Assembly: GCF_035046485.1 (NCBI RefSeq)
Contig: NC_085138.1
Span: 433,553,265 to 433,617,264 of the forward strand
Direction: 5' to 3'
Source: Aedes albopictus
Taxonomy: Eukaryota > Arthropoda > Insecta > Diptera > Culicidae
Length of the DNA stretch: 64,000 bases
This document shows, piece after piece, positions 32,000-43,752 of this stretch. Below the pieces are notes generated by a model. It worked only from the letters and a program-made list of their open reading frames with translations, had not been told where the DNA came from and ran no database searches. Position numbers and translations under genes: made by a program. Numbering within the stretch: position 1 is the first letter of the stretch; the number at the start of each line of letters is the position of its first letter.

Positions 32000-32640
32000 C
32001 GCCCCTAAGCCTCTTGAAACCCCTTGAAACTATTTGGGGTCCTCTGAAATGCTCATGAAACCCCTGGAATGTCCATGAACCCTCTGAGAGTTCTTTAACC
32101 CTTATGTGGCCGACAGGGTACCCGGGTACCCAGCGCCCATTTAAAAAGCACGGTGTATAAAAAAGCAAAAAGTTTGTCGGACACATAACGGTTAAACGCA
32201 CGTGAAGGCTGCTGATCCTTCCTGAAATCCCCTGAAACGCTCCTGAAGCGAATATGAGACCCCTGGAGCCTCCTGGTACCCCATGATACCCCCTAAGATG
32301 ACGCTGACACCTCCTTAAAAACCTCTAAAACCTCCTAGGACCCCCTTAAAACCGCCTTTGAGATATACTGGAAATCTATAGGTACCCTCCTGAAACCTCC
32401 TGGAATACCCTAAAACACCCCCGAGATCGCCTGAGATTCCCTGAAACTTCCTGAAATTCCCTGGAGTCTCCTGGAATGAAACCCTTTGAGATGACGCTGA
32501 GACATCCTTAAACGCCTCTGAGACCTCCAGGAGCACCTTGTAGGATCCCCTTGAAACGCCTTTGAGATCTCCTGGTACCCCCTGAAACTTCTTGGAACCC
32601 TGCAAACACCCCTGTAAACTCCCTTATCTCTCCCTTAAAA
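32000..32640. repeat. CCCCTGAAAC-type degenerate minisatellite with a nested 93-bp MITE
   Basis: Units such as CCCCTGAAACGCCCC and CCTGGAATACCCT recur every 12-20 bases. The block is interrupted by a TTAA MITE at 32099-32191. Minus-strand frames here (for example 32315-32605) are repeat artefacts. Confidence 0.7.
32099..32191. mobile_element. 93-bp TTAA MITE with GGGTACCCGGGTACCC palindrome
   Basis: TTAA at 32095-32098 and 32192-32195 flanks CCCTTATGTGGCCGACA at the left and, read inward from the right, CCGTTATGTGTCCGACA. Directly inside the left repeat is the perfect 16-bp palindrome GGGTACCCGGGTACCC. TTAA plus CCC termini fit a piggyBac-derived MITE. Confidence 0.82.
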
Positions 32641-35265
32641 ACGTTCTCTGATCGCCGTTGCCATAGTTACCGTCATTATTTTCGTTTTTAATGCACAACA
32701 TTGGTTCTGAACAACTCTTCCTCTTTTTATGCAACCATCCAATATTGACGGATCACTTTCGTTAATTCTGGGTACCCTACAAATATGACCGGAAGTTGTC
32801 ATCCCATTTCGGGTCGGAACCTTCGGACAACAGTGTTAATACTAGACATGGCCTTTTGGAGGCGGATTACAAGTGGAATATTAAATAGGCTGGTTGCCTG
32901 TCTGGTTGCGACCACAACTGCGTGGTGCAATCCAAACAAGACCCTGATCTTCGGTCCACCAGCCGGTGGTAGATATGCCGAATCCGAAAAATTACCCTGG
33001 TGGGTTTGAATATTCATCAGGCGCAGCGCAAAATCCGAATCCCTTTGGATGAATAAATTATTTTTAATAAAAAATAACAATCAGCATTTTTAATCATTCC
33101 GTGCAACAAACCACGGCGAATTGTAATAAAACGGTATGAAATGGGAAGATGATTGTGTGTGTTTAAATTTTTTTACGAATCCAGGGAAACAGATCCCTGT
33201 TGGAAAGGTGCGGGAGGAACACAAATTCGATTAATTTGCCAAGTGAGTCGAACCGATTTCCCAATCAACCTCGGCGGAATTGGAGCAAAAGAGGCACTCA
33301 TGGATATTTTTAAATAATCGGAATTCTGTTCATTTGGGAGCTCAGATTGGTGGAAAATTAATACATTTGAAGCTGATTTATAATTCAACTTTGTAACGCG
33401 AAACGGATGCATGCAAATTGTGGGAATTTGAAATGTTCGGAGGCAGAACCTGATTAGCATTTTGCATACTGAATGTGTTTCGAGATGAAACAAAACTGCG
33501 GCCGATTCAAGCGGAGAAAGTTGAATGTGTTATTCAATCACTGGAAAGCCCAAATATTCAATCTATCCTAACGAGCTTCTCGATCGTGAAGTTTGCGCTA
33601 TTTCATCACTTACCCTATCCCACCTCAACAACAAAAAAATAAAAACAGTGGCTTCAACTAGACAAGCGTTGAAATTTTTAAAGTCTCTAATGAGGCATGC
33701 ATAATCGCCCGGTCAAGGCAAGACATCCATGCATGGCATGGGAAGATAAAAAGTCCAACACTTATCCACTCTCACCTTTAACCAGCAATTTAACGCCGCA
33801 CTAGACGATCGATGCCGTCAATCATTTCCAGGTTCATTGAACAACAACAGCAGCAGCAGAAAGAGAGTCCATTTCCAAACGTAGCACACCTGATTGTTTC
33901 GCGCAGCTGTGGATTATCGCCCGGCGCGATGCGATCGATGTATCGATGTACATATTTTGAAGAGAAAAGTGTGGGGCCGGTGCGGTGGTGCCCACAGCTA
34001 TTGGAGTGGGTATATTTCGCTCACTTCCTTGGCAGACCGACCGTGGCCGCGACCACGGCCACGCGCTTCAACAGCTGCCACTTACCAAAATGCTTCCGCT
34101 GGTTGCTGGTTGGCTGACTGGCTGACTGCTGCCCCCTTGCTGTTTCTAATTACCATATCAATCGTTGTCGGATTTACGGATGGTGTTGTAACGAGATTCA
34201 ACAGATTTTTTTTTGTGGCAATGACGACATTTCATTTTTGCCTACTTGAACATTACGGGGTGAGATGATTGGATTGGATTGGATGCTTGGGTTCCATACT
34301 GGTCTCGTAATTGAGACGACCGAAAACTTTTCCGTCGACTATGAGCACTATCCATCAGAGACTCCAGGATGATACGGAGTTTACCAAAGTAACAGAACTT
34401 GTTGACACATTCTACCGTGTCGTTACACCTTTTTGATGATCAGATTTTCCACTATAACTCATAAATACGACTGTCAACCTCATATTTTTTTCGCATATTC
34501 GGATTTCTTGTAAAATTTGCAATATATATGATCTTTTGAACATTAAGTTTTTATTTAAAAAAGATTGTTGTGGCCAAAATTGAAATACGCACGTCATAAA
34601 ACGTTAGTGTACTCGGAAATTTGAGTGTGTATTAGAATTCATTAATCATTGAAACACTAAACATTTTGGGTCCAATAAATTTGCCAACAACTGAACAGCT
34701 TTCCAACCGCCATTAAACCCTTACCGTCTCCGGCCACCTAACCATGTATCCTCTTTCACTCTATAGAGTTAACAGCAACGCCTGCCTGGTGTTTCCGTCG
34801 GTTTCGTAGAACCGACAATCTCGGTGCGGACCATTCTCCGGTAGGATCTTTGATTCACTTACCGTTTGCTTTCTCCTTGTCTTCCTTGTCTTTCACATAC
34901 ATACCTCCACCGCGGTGCAACGGTATTATCATTCCATTTCTATCATCATCGTCAGCTAGAAATATGGACAGAATCTGAGCATCATCAGTGTCCGCCTGAA
35001 ACGAATCCTGTTCCGACCACTCCCAGTGTCAATGAGAATATGTGGAGCAGAGGTTTACAAACCCAGCAGGACAACGCAGCAGAGGCAGACACAGAGCTTC
35101 TTGGCGATGAAGCCTCAACAACGAAATAAAGCAAGTTGACAAAAATTTGACCTGGCCCAGGATGAAGATCGTTCAACTCAGCCCTCTGCACCACAGTGGG
35201 TGCTCAGTACTGAAAGCAGTAAGTAGTATGGATAGAGGTGGATAGATTCCATCCTAGATAAAGGA
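32641..35265. other. No gene recognised
   Basis: More complex sequence without transposon ends that I can define. It contains CAACAGCAGCAGCAGA near 33845 and GATTGGATTGGATTGGAT near 34267. Frames at 32785-33009, 33812-34117 and 33894-34268 have no recognisable domain. It could be intronic or intergenic host DNA. Confidence 0.4.
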
Positions 35266-35465
35266 AATTGATATAGTCAAAGCGGTAAAGGCACGAGTAT
35301 TCAGCAAGATCATACTGAAGATGACGGGTTTTCAATTCCCGGTCGGTCCTGGAGTTTTATGTTTGTGAATTTCCATTGACTTACTTGAGCATAGAGTATC
35401 TCCGTGCCTGTCATACGATTTACACATGCAAAATCTGGTCTGGAAGAGGAACCTCTCAGTTCTAT
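35266..35465 (+). mobile_element. tRNA-derived SINE, 3'-truncated
   Basis: A-box-like TAGTCAAAGCGG at 35274-35285 and B-box-like GGGTTTTCAATTCCC (one T extra) at 35326-35340. The body contains GCATAGAGTATCTCCGTGCC and GAGGAACCTCTCAG before a T run. The body matches the 5'-truncated copy at 28855-29052. The two copies together cover the family. Confidence 0.7.
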
Positions 35466-35493
35466 TTTTTTTTTTTACAACGGTATGTGATAC

Positions 35494-36330
35494 CGCGTAA
35501 AACAGTCAAGTCACGGTAGATGTGAAACAGTTTTAGGGGTTTCAGGGTGCTTCTAGAACAGTTTTAGGGGTTTCAGGGTGCTTCTAGGGATAACAGGGCG
35601 TTCAGGGTGGGTTCAGTGGCGTTTGATGGGGTTCGAGGGAGTTGTAGGGGGTTTCGCAGGCATTTCAAGAAGTTTCAATGGATTTTTTTGCGGGTATCAG
35701 GGACGTTACAGAGGCGTTACATAGGCGTTTTCGGAGGGTTTTAGGTGCGTTACATGGGGTGCAAGGGAGTTTTAGGGTGATTTTTCAAGCATAGCAAGAA
35801 AACTTTAAAGGCGTTTTCAGGCTTTTGGGGGGAGGTCTCAGATCCGAAGGGATTTCAGAGAGTTCTAGACGATTTTCAGCAGGCTTAAGTAGCATTACAG
35901 AGAGCTTCAGGGGCGTATTCGGGGGCTTTGGATGGTCGGTGCGTTACTTTTTGGAACCCACAGTTAGCCTTCGAAACTCCTGAAAACGCTTATCCCTAGA
36001 AACATAAGTAGTTTAATAGCAGTTTCTTATGCAAAAGTTTACTTAAGAGTAGTTTGTTCCACTTCTCTACAGCTAAAATGTTTGTTGGGATGTAACGCCT
36101 CTGTAATGTCTCTAAAACCCGCCGAAAATCCTTTGAAGCTTCCTGAAATACCTCCGAATTCCTCCTAAAACCACCTCGAACCCCATGTAATGTCCCTGAA
36201 ATATCCTGGAACCCCCTAAAACTCATCTGAAACTTTCCTGAAACGCCCTGTAACCCCTCGAATCACCCCTCAGCTGTCCATCTGAAACCTCTGGAACCTT
36301 TTCACATCTACCGTGACGGACTTTTAATGA
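35494..36330. repeat. GGGGTTTCAGGG minisatellite block between inverted TCACGGTAGATGTGAA ends
   Basis: TCACGGTAGATGTGAA at 35511-35526 is mirrored at 36301-36316. Outside these, ATACCGCGTAAAA (left) and AATACCACGGAC with AACCGCGT (right) also look inverted. The 770 bases between are degenerate GTTTCAGGG / CCTGAAAC units that change strand around 35950. Such an arrangement suggests an inverted-repeat element whose interior was replaced by, or consists of, minisatellite. Confidence 0.6.
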
Positions 36331-36639
36331 TGTTTTTTTAATACCACGGACCACGTTAAAAACCGCGTAAAAAACTTAAGTTCAACTATGAATGTGCTCT
36401 TGACATTTATATCGGATTTTGGTTTGATTTGATACCGGCGGATATATTGATTCGAATTAGTTTAAAAAATGCAAAACATTTTGTTTTTGTAGGTGGAAGA
36501 TCTGAAACAAATTGCGAATGGTGGTGAAGAGTGAGCCTCATTCCAGAAGTAAGCGATACGAATCTAACGGTTCGTTCCGTTATAACGGTGTTGTAGCGAT
36601 TAAGTAAAAGGGAGAACATCCTAGTAGCGTTGCTGTCGT

Positions 36640-37350
36640 GGCAACGGTCTACAGGGTTTGGATCTCATTCTGCGGTTGAAAAGGGGTCTCTGGCAAGGCC
36701 GGGGTAGGTGGAGGCCCCATGTTGACACGTTCTTCTGTGTGCTGGCTGATACCCAAGTAACACACATGTTATATAAAAGTTACGACAGCACAAGTTTTGG
36801 TTGTATAGAAGTTTATTTTACGTTATTTCAACACAATGTTAGAATTACGTAAAATAAACTTATATACAACCAAAACTTGCGCTGTCGTAACTCTATTATA
36901 ACATGTGTGTTGCTTGGGTAGTGTCTTACTTGTAGGAAGGTCAAATTGCTGTGCAGGCGGTATCAGTTCTTGCTGCGCAGTTTGAAGCAAGCGTGGTGTC
37001 AATCCTGCTTGCCTTCCGAGGACAAAGGGAGTCGTAAGGATCACTCTTTCTAAGTGCCAGCATGTTACCTTGGTGGACTCCTCAAAGCGTGCCATTGATG
37101 TTTGTTGGTGCATTAAACCATGAGGGTGCGATTTGAACTCAATGCTAGACTCAATGCCTTCTTGGTGATTCGAAAGGGACGAAGGGTTTGTGGCAATGGG
37201 AATGTTGTTTAATGGGTCGGGTAAATTATAGTCCAGGCTTCTACTTTGATTAAAGAATATAGGTTCCTACTCCAACACTACCAGGACCTTCCTGTTCAGG
37301 TGTCTGTGGAGCAGATTATTCCCCCCATTACTCAGAAGAAGAAAAGAAAC
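36640..37350 (+). repeat. Dispersed repeat, copy 1 (counterpart at 56645-56925)
   Basis: The segment 37075-37330 (TCAATGCCTTCTTGGTGATT, GACGAAGGGTTTG, ACCTTCCTGTTCAGGTGT) aligns with the reverse complement of 56670-56905. No frame is conserved between the copies. It may be the untranslated part of a LINE or LTR element. A 167-bp MITE is inserted at 36752. Confidence 0.6.
36752..36918. mobile_element. TA-flanked foldback MITE, 167 bp
   Basis: TA at 36750-36751 and 36919-36920. The left end CCCAAGTAACACACATGTTA is mirrored by CCCAAGCAACACACATGTTA read inward from the right. The pairing continues through TTACGACAGC, CAAGTTTTGGTTGTATA and AAGTTTATTTTACGT, so almost the whole element is one hairpin with a loop of about 15-20 bases. 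No coding capacity. Confidence 0.88.
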
Positions 37351-37354
37351 CCAG

Positions 37355-38150
37355 AGGGTTTTAGGGGGTACCAGGAGCCCTCGAAGACGTTTCAGTAGGT
37401 TCGAAGGGGTATCTGGACGTCTCAGGGGTCAAGGACATTTTAGAGGGTTAAAGGGGTTACCCGAGGGTTCCACGTGTGTTTAAGTGGGTCTCAAGGGGCG
37501 TTCAAGGGGATTCAGGGTCATTTACAGGGTTCTCAAGGACATTTCAAGAGGTCCCAGGAAATTTCAAGGAGGTACCCGGGGTGTACTTGGAGGTCTCAGG
37601 GGGCTCCAGAGGGTCTTATCAGATTTCAGGCGGCTCACGGGGTTTCAGGGGGTTCCTGGGGATCCAGGGTGTCTCTGGAGCGCTTCATACTATTGATACG
37701 CACCTGAATTCCCTTAATCACTATGAACGCCCTTAAACTCCGGAGACTTCTACAAAAAAAAGACACTACACCGTCTTCAACCAGAGGTTGTACAGACTGA
37801 ACAAGCACTAACATTAGACAACGGACATCATACGAAACACCCAGTGGCCCAGTGGAGAATTTTTCGTTTGACGAAAAGTTTTCCCCGACTGAAGCGGGAA
37901 TCGAACCCACACTCCGAGGCTTACGAAACGACTAGATGACTGACGCCTCTAGCCGCACGGCCACGAAGCCCACAAAACCCCTTTAAACCGCTTGAAATGC
38001 CTTGAAACGCCTCTGAATCCTCCACTACTTCTCATTAGGATTGAAATTCCCGAAATCAATTTGAAATGCTCCAGAAACCCCCTGAAATTCTATCAATCTC
38101 CCCTAAAATTTCTTGAAACGTCCTTGAAACATCCCTGAAAACCCCGTGCT
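37355..38150. repeat. GGGGTTTCAGGG / CCCCTGAAAC minisatellite split by a SINE
   Basis: Before 37710 the G-rich strand is on plus (GGGGTTTCAGGGGGTTCCTG); after 37975 the C-rich form is on plus (CCCCCTGAAATTC). The SINE at 37755-37973 lies at or near the switch. Overlapping frames at 37474-37736 are artefacts. Confidence 0.65.
37755..37973 (-). mobile_element. Feilai-type tRNA-derived SINE, minus strand
   Basis: Read from 37973: GGGCTTCGTGGCCGTGCGGC with an A box (37952-37963), then GGGTTCGATTCCCGC, a perfect B box (37894-37908). The hairpin CTTTTCGTCAAACGAAAA follows, then CCACTGGGCCACTGGGTGTT, ending toward an A-rich run on the opposite strand near 37755. This arrangement is what I know as Feilai from Aedes aegypti. 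No full cloverleaf forms. No clear target duplication was found. Confidence 0.8.
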
Positions 38151-39711
38151 GCCATTTTGCATGAAAATCTCGCGCGCGAGAAAATGATTCAGAATTGTGC
38201 GCGAGTTTTGATGAACTATTTTGATATTTATGTAACACTTTTGTTTTATATTTGTGGCTAATCAGCATTTCATTTCAGCAGGATTCAGGAAAGTTTATCG
38301 TATTGTTAAAATCTAGAATGATCGATTTCTCTTCATCGATTTTCTCTTCGGATTATTCCGGGAAACGGACAATGTTCGGATGATCCCTCTCTGTGTTTCG
38401 GTGAAGGACGACTAGGAATGTCATGGTTTCAGGAGGTTATGGAATGCTTCAGAAGCACTCTACAGGGCTACAGGTAGACTTTACCGAGATTTCTTTCTTG
38501 GGTATTTCTGGGATGTTTTCAGGGAATTCAGATCGATTTCTGTTGTTCTTGCTGTTGAGACGAATGAACATGGCGATCGAATTTAGGAGACAATGGGGAT
38601 AGATGCTACTTTTTTAAGCTTTCATCGTTTTCAAAGATAAATGGACTCACTTGTTAGATTTTCAAAGTGGTAACATAAACGAGACACTATTTCCTTGATA
38701 CTTCAGCGGAAATATTCACAAACTAATGCATTTTCAACGATTTCAAAAGTTGGTTTCGAAAAACAGTAGTGGTGGCCATCTGCCACGGGGAATGATATGA
38801 TGCCACTTCATGAAAACATTAAAAAATTACGTGCATCATATTTCGGGCATATCTCTCCCCTTTCTGTCACGCTTTTTTCGTATACTCAATACATGACGTG
38901 TCACCCCCTGAACAATGGCCATCATATTTGAATGACCCCTAACATGGATAGAGTAGACATCCACAACCATGCGCCTCCATGTGTGTCTCAATCTCCTTGA
39001 ACACACATGACTGCTAATAAAATCACCAGAAAACCTTAATTGCAAGCACAAAAAACCGGAAATTGACAATTTTCATTGGGAAATCAAAAGATTTTCCGTG
39101 GGTTAGTCCCTGGAGATCGAGATCGGAGCTCAAATCAGCCTCTTTCAAGGCTTAAAAGGGAGTTAGTCAGAATAGTTATCCGTTCCTCCACTGGACTACC
39201 GTCCTCTGCTGTTTGCACTCCTTCAGAGGAAGGAGTCGGCCCTTCTGCTGCTAACCGAGTGTCCGTGACCGGACAGCCAACCCTAAGGTCTCTAATAGCC
39301 TTCTTTTTTATTTGAGCCTCCTGATACATTCCTTGGACCCCTCAGGCCTTTCCTGAAACAAGATTCACTTCTTTGTTAACCTCCCTAAACGGGCCCAAGA
39401 TCCTTATTTGCGCTGTCATTATTTTCTCTAAGGCCCTGTGTTGACCGCTTATTCAATTTGATTTTGTTAAAACCCCCTACACTTCACCCCATCTTTGACT
39501 TACATAGTTAAAAATTGTAACATCGCATTCACTCTAACAAAATGATCTCCATTGCATTGTAAAATAAGCTTGATAACAATGTTGTATACAAGACATTCTC
39601 TTATGTGAAATATGTGTCAATGATGCTAAAGTTTGAGCGTTCATTAGAACGTTAGGCAAAGAGATCAATATTTTTTTTTGTTTTCTGTGTAATCATTATA
39701 TTATTTTCTCA
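38151..39711. other. No gene recognised
   Basis: Apart from residual CCTGAAAC words before 38520, no repeat or domain is evident. Small frames at 38836-39069 and 39076-39315 have no recognisable motif. Confidence 0.4.
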
Positions 39712-39728
39712 TTTTTGCCTTTCTCGTA

Positions 39729-40171
39729 CACAGCAAAAAAAATCTTGTGATATCACATAACTTTCGCTGCACATCAGTCGCGTCGTAAAAGTGATGTACA
39801 AATTACATCCTTTCCACACAGCAAATTAGCCGCCGTAGCTTGAAAGTGACTCTAGCAATCGCTAGAACCGGAACGAATGATGAATCATATATAAGCAAAA
39901 TATTGGCATGGATTCGTACACAGATCCGTTGATTGAGAGGCATATCCCTTACCTCTCGGCTACTTCACCGAGTTAAAAGGAGGGTGATAAATATGATACT
40001 GTTTCTAGGTATCTGCTGGAATGGGTTTGTTGACACTTTCCGGTGCCAATTACGGTGCACATGGTGAGTGTGATAATTGTTGGAAAACGATGTATCCGAG
40101 TGAGATTACGTTCGGAAATGAATACATCGCCAGAAATTACGCGGCTGGAAATTACAAAATTATTTGCTGTG
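39729..40171 (-). mobile_element. TA-flanked CACAGCAAA element with tRNA-like core, 443 bp
   Basis: Ends CACAGCAAAAAAAATC and TTTGCTGTG, with TA at 39727-39728 and 40172-40173. The empty site is visible in copy 1 of the host element (CTCGTACACTAAG at 27187). On the minus strand an A box TAGCCGAGAGG (39952-39962) precedes a B-box-like GTACGAATCC (39910-39919). The element is an inverted relative of 58734-59179 and shares its core with 13100-13522. Confidence 0.88.
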
Positions 40172-40322
40172 TACACCAAGGTGTATCGAAAGGCTATATG
40201 TTCGCTCCAAAAATGAAATCTTGATAGAACCCCCGGATGGCCAAGTCTTATAAACCAATCGACTCAGCTCGACGAGTTGAGATGACGTCTGTGTGTGTGT
40301 ATGTGTGTGTATGTATGTATTA

Positions 40323-41020
40323 GACTGGGTCAACAAAGTCGATTTTTCGGAACAAAGCTTTTTCGATTCATTTTAGCGTCCAAAGCAACTGTGCAAAATT
40401 TGGGAGCGATTGGTTGCTTCCCCGTATTCCGCTTTGTGATTGAAATTTGTATGGAATTTAGTATGGGAAAACGTGCTTTTTTGCATTTTTCTCATAAATT
40501 GAAATTTTTCGTCTAAAACTATCTAACCATTAACGTTAAAGTATAGCCTAGGATATGCCGAAAAACTTTGCCGAAGACCGCAAAGTGATCCGACACTTGT
40601 GAAAAAAGTTATAACGTACAGATTGCCCAGTGGTGCGTGACGTTTAACATGTAAAGGAATAACATCAATAATAAAATCTCAATTTTTGGCCCAAGTTACC
40701 AGGCGAATAACTTTTTTCACAAGCATCGGATCACTTTGCGGTCTTCGGCAAAGTTTTTCAGCATATCCTAGACTATATTTTAACGTTATCAGTTACATGG
40801 TATTAGACAATAGAATTCAATTTATGAGTAAAATGCAAAAAAGTACGTTTTCCCATACTAACTTCCATACAAATTTCAATCGCAATGCGGAATACGGGGA
40901 CGCAACCAATCGCTCCCAAATTTTGCACAGTTGTTTTGGACGCTAATATAGGTTGAAAAAGCTTTGTTCCGGGTTGATACGATCAAATTTAAAATTTCTC
41001 CATACAACGTTGACCCACTC
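40323..41020. mobile_element. TA-flanked foldback element, 698 bp
   Basis: Inserted in the (TG)n tract, between TA at 40321-40322 and 41021-41022. Ends GACTGGGTCAAC and GTTGACCCACTC. The left and right arms, each about 330 bases, are reverse complements with roughly 10 percent difference plus small gaps (shared GTGCAAAATTTGGGAGCGAT and TTGCCGAAGACCGCAAAGTG). Transcripts would be almost entirely double-stranded. A diverged single arm of the same type lies at about 50735-51040. No protein frame. Confidence 0.88.
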
Positions 41021-41265
41021 TAGTATGTATGTGTGTGTGTGCGTGTGTATGTGTGTATGTGCACAAAAATGTCACCTCACTTTTGGATAGTAAATATCAT
41101 CTGATTTCAACGATTTTGGTTTCAATCGACGCGGAATATTATCCCATTGTTTGCTATTGAAAATGGTTAGGATCGGTCCAGCCGTTCCGGAGTTATGGCA
41201 GGTGTTCCGGACCGGTACCCCTGGAAGTGGCCAGACATGAAAGTGCAACAAACCCATACATACTG

Positions 41266-42361
41266 GGCTAAAATATAAACGACTCATAAGAAAGTGATCA
41301 TTCTTCATAAATAACTCAAAAAGTCCCAGTGAAGAAACAGGGGTGCAAGCAGTAATAAATAACAAAAGTTCCATAAACAAATCAAAAAATGCATAAATAA
41401 ATCAAAAGTTTCCATAAATAATTGATTTTTGAGCAATTAAAAACGTCAAAAATGCAATGAATAATTCAACTGTTGCAATAAAAAAAGCCAATTTTCCCAC
41501 CAAAAAAGTTCGAATTTTCCATAAATAAATCCGATTTTTCCATAATAAATTAGAAAATTCACAATAAAAAAATATCGAAAAAGCAATAAATAATTCAAAA
41601 AGTGCAATAAACAAGAAAATAAATTATCAATAAATGTCAAAAAACGAGCAATAAACAGAAATGCATTTTGAGGCAAAAAAATATGTAGACCATGCGGCGA
41701 AGCCGCATAGAGGATTGAGGAACTGAGGTGGCAGAAGGCCGCCGAAGTTTACGATATCCGATGCACCGCAATTGCACCGTTTCGGTTCTAGGCAAACCAC
41801 AGATCCAAGAATTTGCCCGGTATAATGCAAACAGAGATGTTATCCCTTTTTTAGGTCCGACGAGCGATAGCGAGTTCGGACAGCAAGCAATTACCCGGTA
41901 AATTGCAATCATAGTTACGCAAGCTTTTCAGTCGTTTCAGTCATATAAGTGCGATTCGGCATTTTACTGTCTCATACTTTCCTGCATATGTTTTTCATGG
42001 GTAATTTCGTCATTTTTTATTGCACTTTTTGAATTATTTATTGCTTTTTCGATATTTTTTTATTGTGAATTTTCTAATTTATTATGGAAAAATCGGATTT
42101 ATTTATGGAAAATTCGAACTTTTTTGGTGGGAAAATTGGCTTTTTTTATTGCAACAGTTGAATTATTCATTGCATTTTTGACGTTTTTAATTGCTCAAAA
42201 ATCAATTATTTATGGAAACTTTTGATTTATTTATGCATTTTTTGATTTGTTTATGGAACTTTTGTTATTTATTACTGCTTGCACCTCTGTTTCTTCACTG
42301 GGACTTTTCGAATTATTTATGGGAAATTGTGTATTTATTATGGAACGTTTAATTGTCTGCC
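41266..42361 (+). mobile_element. Long-arm foldback element with 9-bp duplication, 1,096 bp (copy 1)
   Basis: TACATACTG flanks it at 41257-41265 and 42362-42370, inside a unit of the 150-bp satellite. Ends GGCTAAAATATAAACG and, read inward from the right, GGCAGACAATTAAACG. Inverted arms of about 350 bases each, AT-rich (TCCATAAATAAATC words), enclose a GC-richer core of about 330 bases. The core holds the hairpin ATGCGGCGAAGCCGCAT and a minus-strand frame (41637-41912). Long inverted repeats plus a 9-bp duplication fit Mutator-like or Foldback elements; no transposase is present. Confidence 0.88.
41637..41912 (-). CDS. Small frame in foldback core, shared with second copy
   Basis: Minus-strand frame of 91 codons starting at an ATG at 41912, beginning MIAIYRVIACCPNSLSLVGP. 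The first ~64 codons are also open in the copy at 49674-49871. Between the copies I count 12 substitutions in these codons: 6 silent and 6 replacing, with no indel or stop. That is mildly in favour of constraint but too few to conclude. No domain is recognised. It could be a remnant of a longer transposase or mere chance. Confidence 0.25.
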   Translation of the reverse strand: MIAIYRVIACCPNSLSLVGPKKGITSLFALYRANSWICGLPRTETVQLRCIGYRKLRRPSATSVPQSSMRLRRMVYIFFCLKMHFCLLLVF

Positions 42362-42370
42362 TACATACTG

Positions 42371-43720
42371 CGGCTTTTTTGATAACCTTATGAATGGTTA
42401 ACAAGAAAATAGTCTCAGGCCATATCTGAACCGGTAGTGTTCCGGAACCGGTTCTGGATGTCCCGCCGGATGTGGCCAAATATAATAGTGAACAAAACCC
42501 ATGCATGCGATACATCAAAGCGCATCTTTTTTGATAACCTGATGATAACCAAACCCATGCATGCGACACATCAATTCACGGTTTTCCGAATAATCGGATG
42601 ACCGGTTATCAAGGAAGTAGGATAAGACCACATTAGGGACTGCCGGTAGTGCCTTGTTCAGCTGTCCCTATGAAAGTGGCGATAGGGTCTTGTACCATTT
42701 GGGCAGGTGTACCTATTTTGGGCACTTGCCGCTATAACTAAGTCAATTCCAAACCGATTGATTTGAAATTTTGTATAGAGTTAGGCACGTATAGTATCTA
42801 ACTCTGTACAAAAAATCAAATCAATCGGTTTGAAATTGACTTAGTTATAGGGACAAGTGCCCAAAATAGGTACACCTGCCCAAATGGTACAAGACCCTAT
42901 ATAAAATTGATCCAAAGCAATGCATCAAAGCGCTGCTGTTTTGATAGGCTAATGAAATTAGCAAGAAAACAGTCTCAGACTATATCCGGCTCCGGATGTC
43001 CCACCAGAAGTGTTCGAATATAATAGTGAACCAAAACCATGCGTGCGACACGTGAATTCGCGGCTGTTTAAATAACCCTATAACAGTTGGCAATAAATAA
43101 TTGCAGACCATATTTGAGACAACTGTTAGTGTTCTGGAACCGGTTCCGGATGTCTCGCCGAAAGTGGCCGAATGTAAAAGAGAACTAAACCAATATTCGC
43201 GACACATCATAGGTATCCTGATGAACAGTTAACAAGAAAAAAATCTCAGATCTTGGGAAAGCTCGTAGTATCCTGGAATCGGTTCCGGGTGTCCTTCCGG
43301 TAGTGGACAAATATAAAAGTGAACCAAACCCATGCACCTATGTACCGCAACACCAAATCGCTTTTTGTCAGTATTCTGATGCACGGATAATAAGAAAATA
43401 GACAGATTCCACATAAATTACTATCGGTAGTGTTACTAATTCCGGGTAACCTGATGAACAGTAAGCATTAACATAAGCTCAGAACACATTCAATACTACT
43501 GGTAATGTTCCGGAATCGTTTCCGGTTGTCCCCACAAAAGTGGACAAACATGAAGTATGTATACCAAACTCATACATGGGACACATCAAATCGTGACATT
43601 TCGATAACCTAATGAACGTTTAGCAGAAAAAAAATAGGCTCAGACTACATAAGACGCTACCGGTGGTGTTGCAGAGCAGCGTTGAGTACTTCAGCGAAAT
43701 TACGAAAGTGAAGCAAATCA
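42371..43720 (+). repeat. ~150-bp tandem array, second copy, with nested MITE
   Basis: Same unit as 27400-29230, for example GTGTTCCGGAACCGGTTCTG near 42437, CATGCGACACATCAA near 42560 and GTTCCGGATGTC near 43143. Units are diverged and some are shortened. A 213-bp foldback MITE interrupts one unit at 42685. Confidence 0.85.
42685..42897. mobile_element. TA-flanked foldback MITE, 213 bp
   Basis: TA at 42683-42684 and 42898-42899. The arms start GGGTCTTGTACCATTTGGGC and are mirrored for about 100 bases with only a few mismatches, leaving almost no loop. Removing it with one TA restores a normal satellite unit (GTGGCGA followed by TATAAAA), which fixes the ends. No coding capacity. Confidence 0.92.
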
Positions 43721-43752
43721 ATGCAAGCAGTAGGTATGTGTAAAAGAACCTG

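Noticed and set aside
34140..34597. Short frames with hydrophobic runs as host exons
   Set aside because: No homology recognised, overlapping frames on both strands, AT-rich context.
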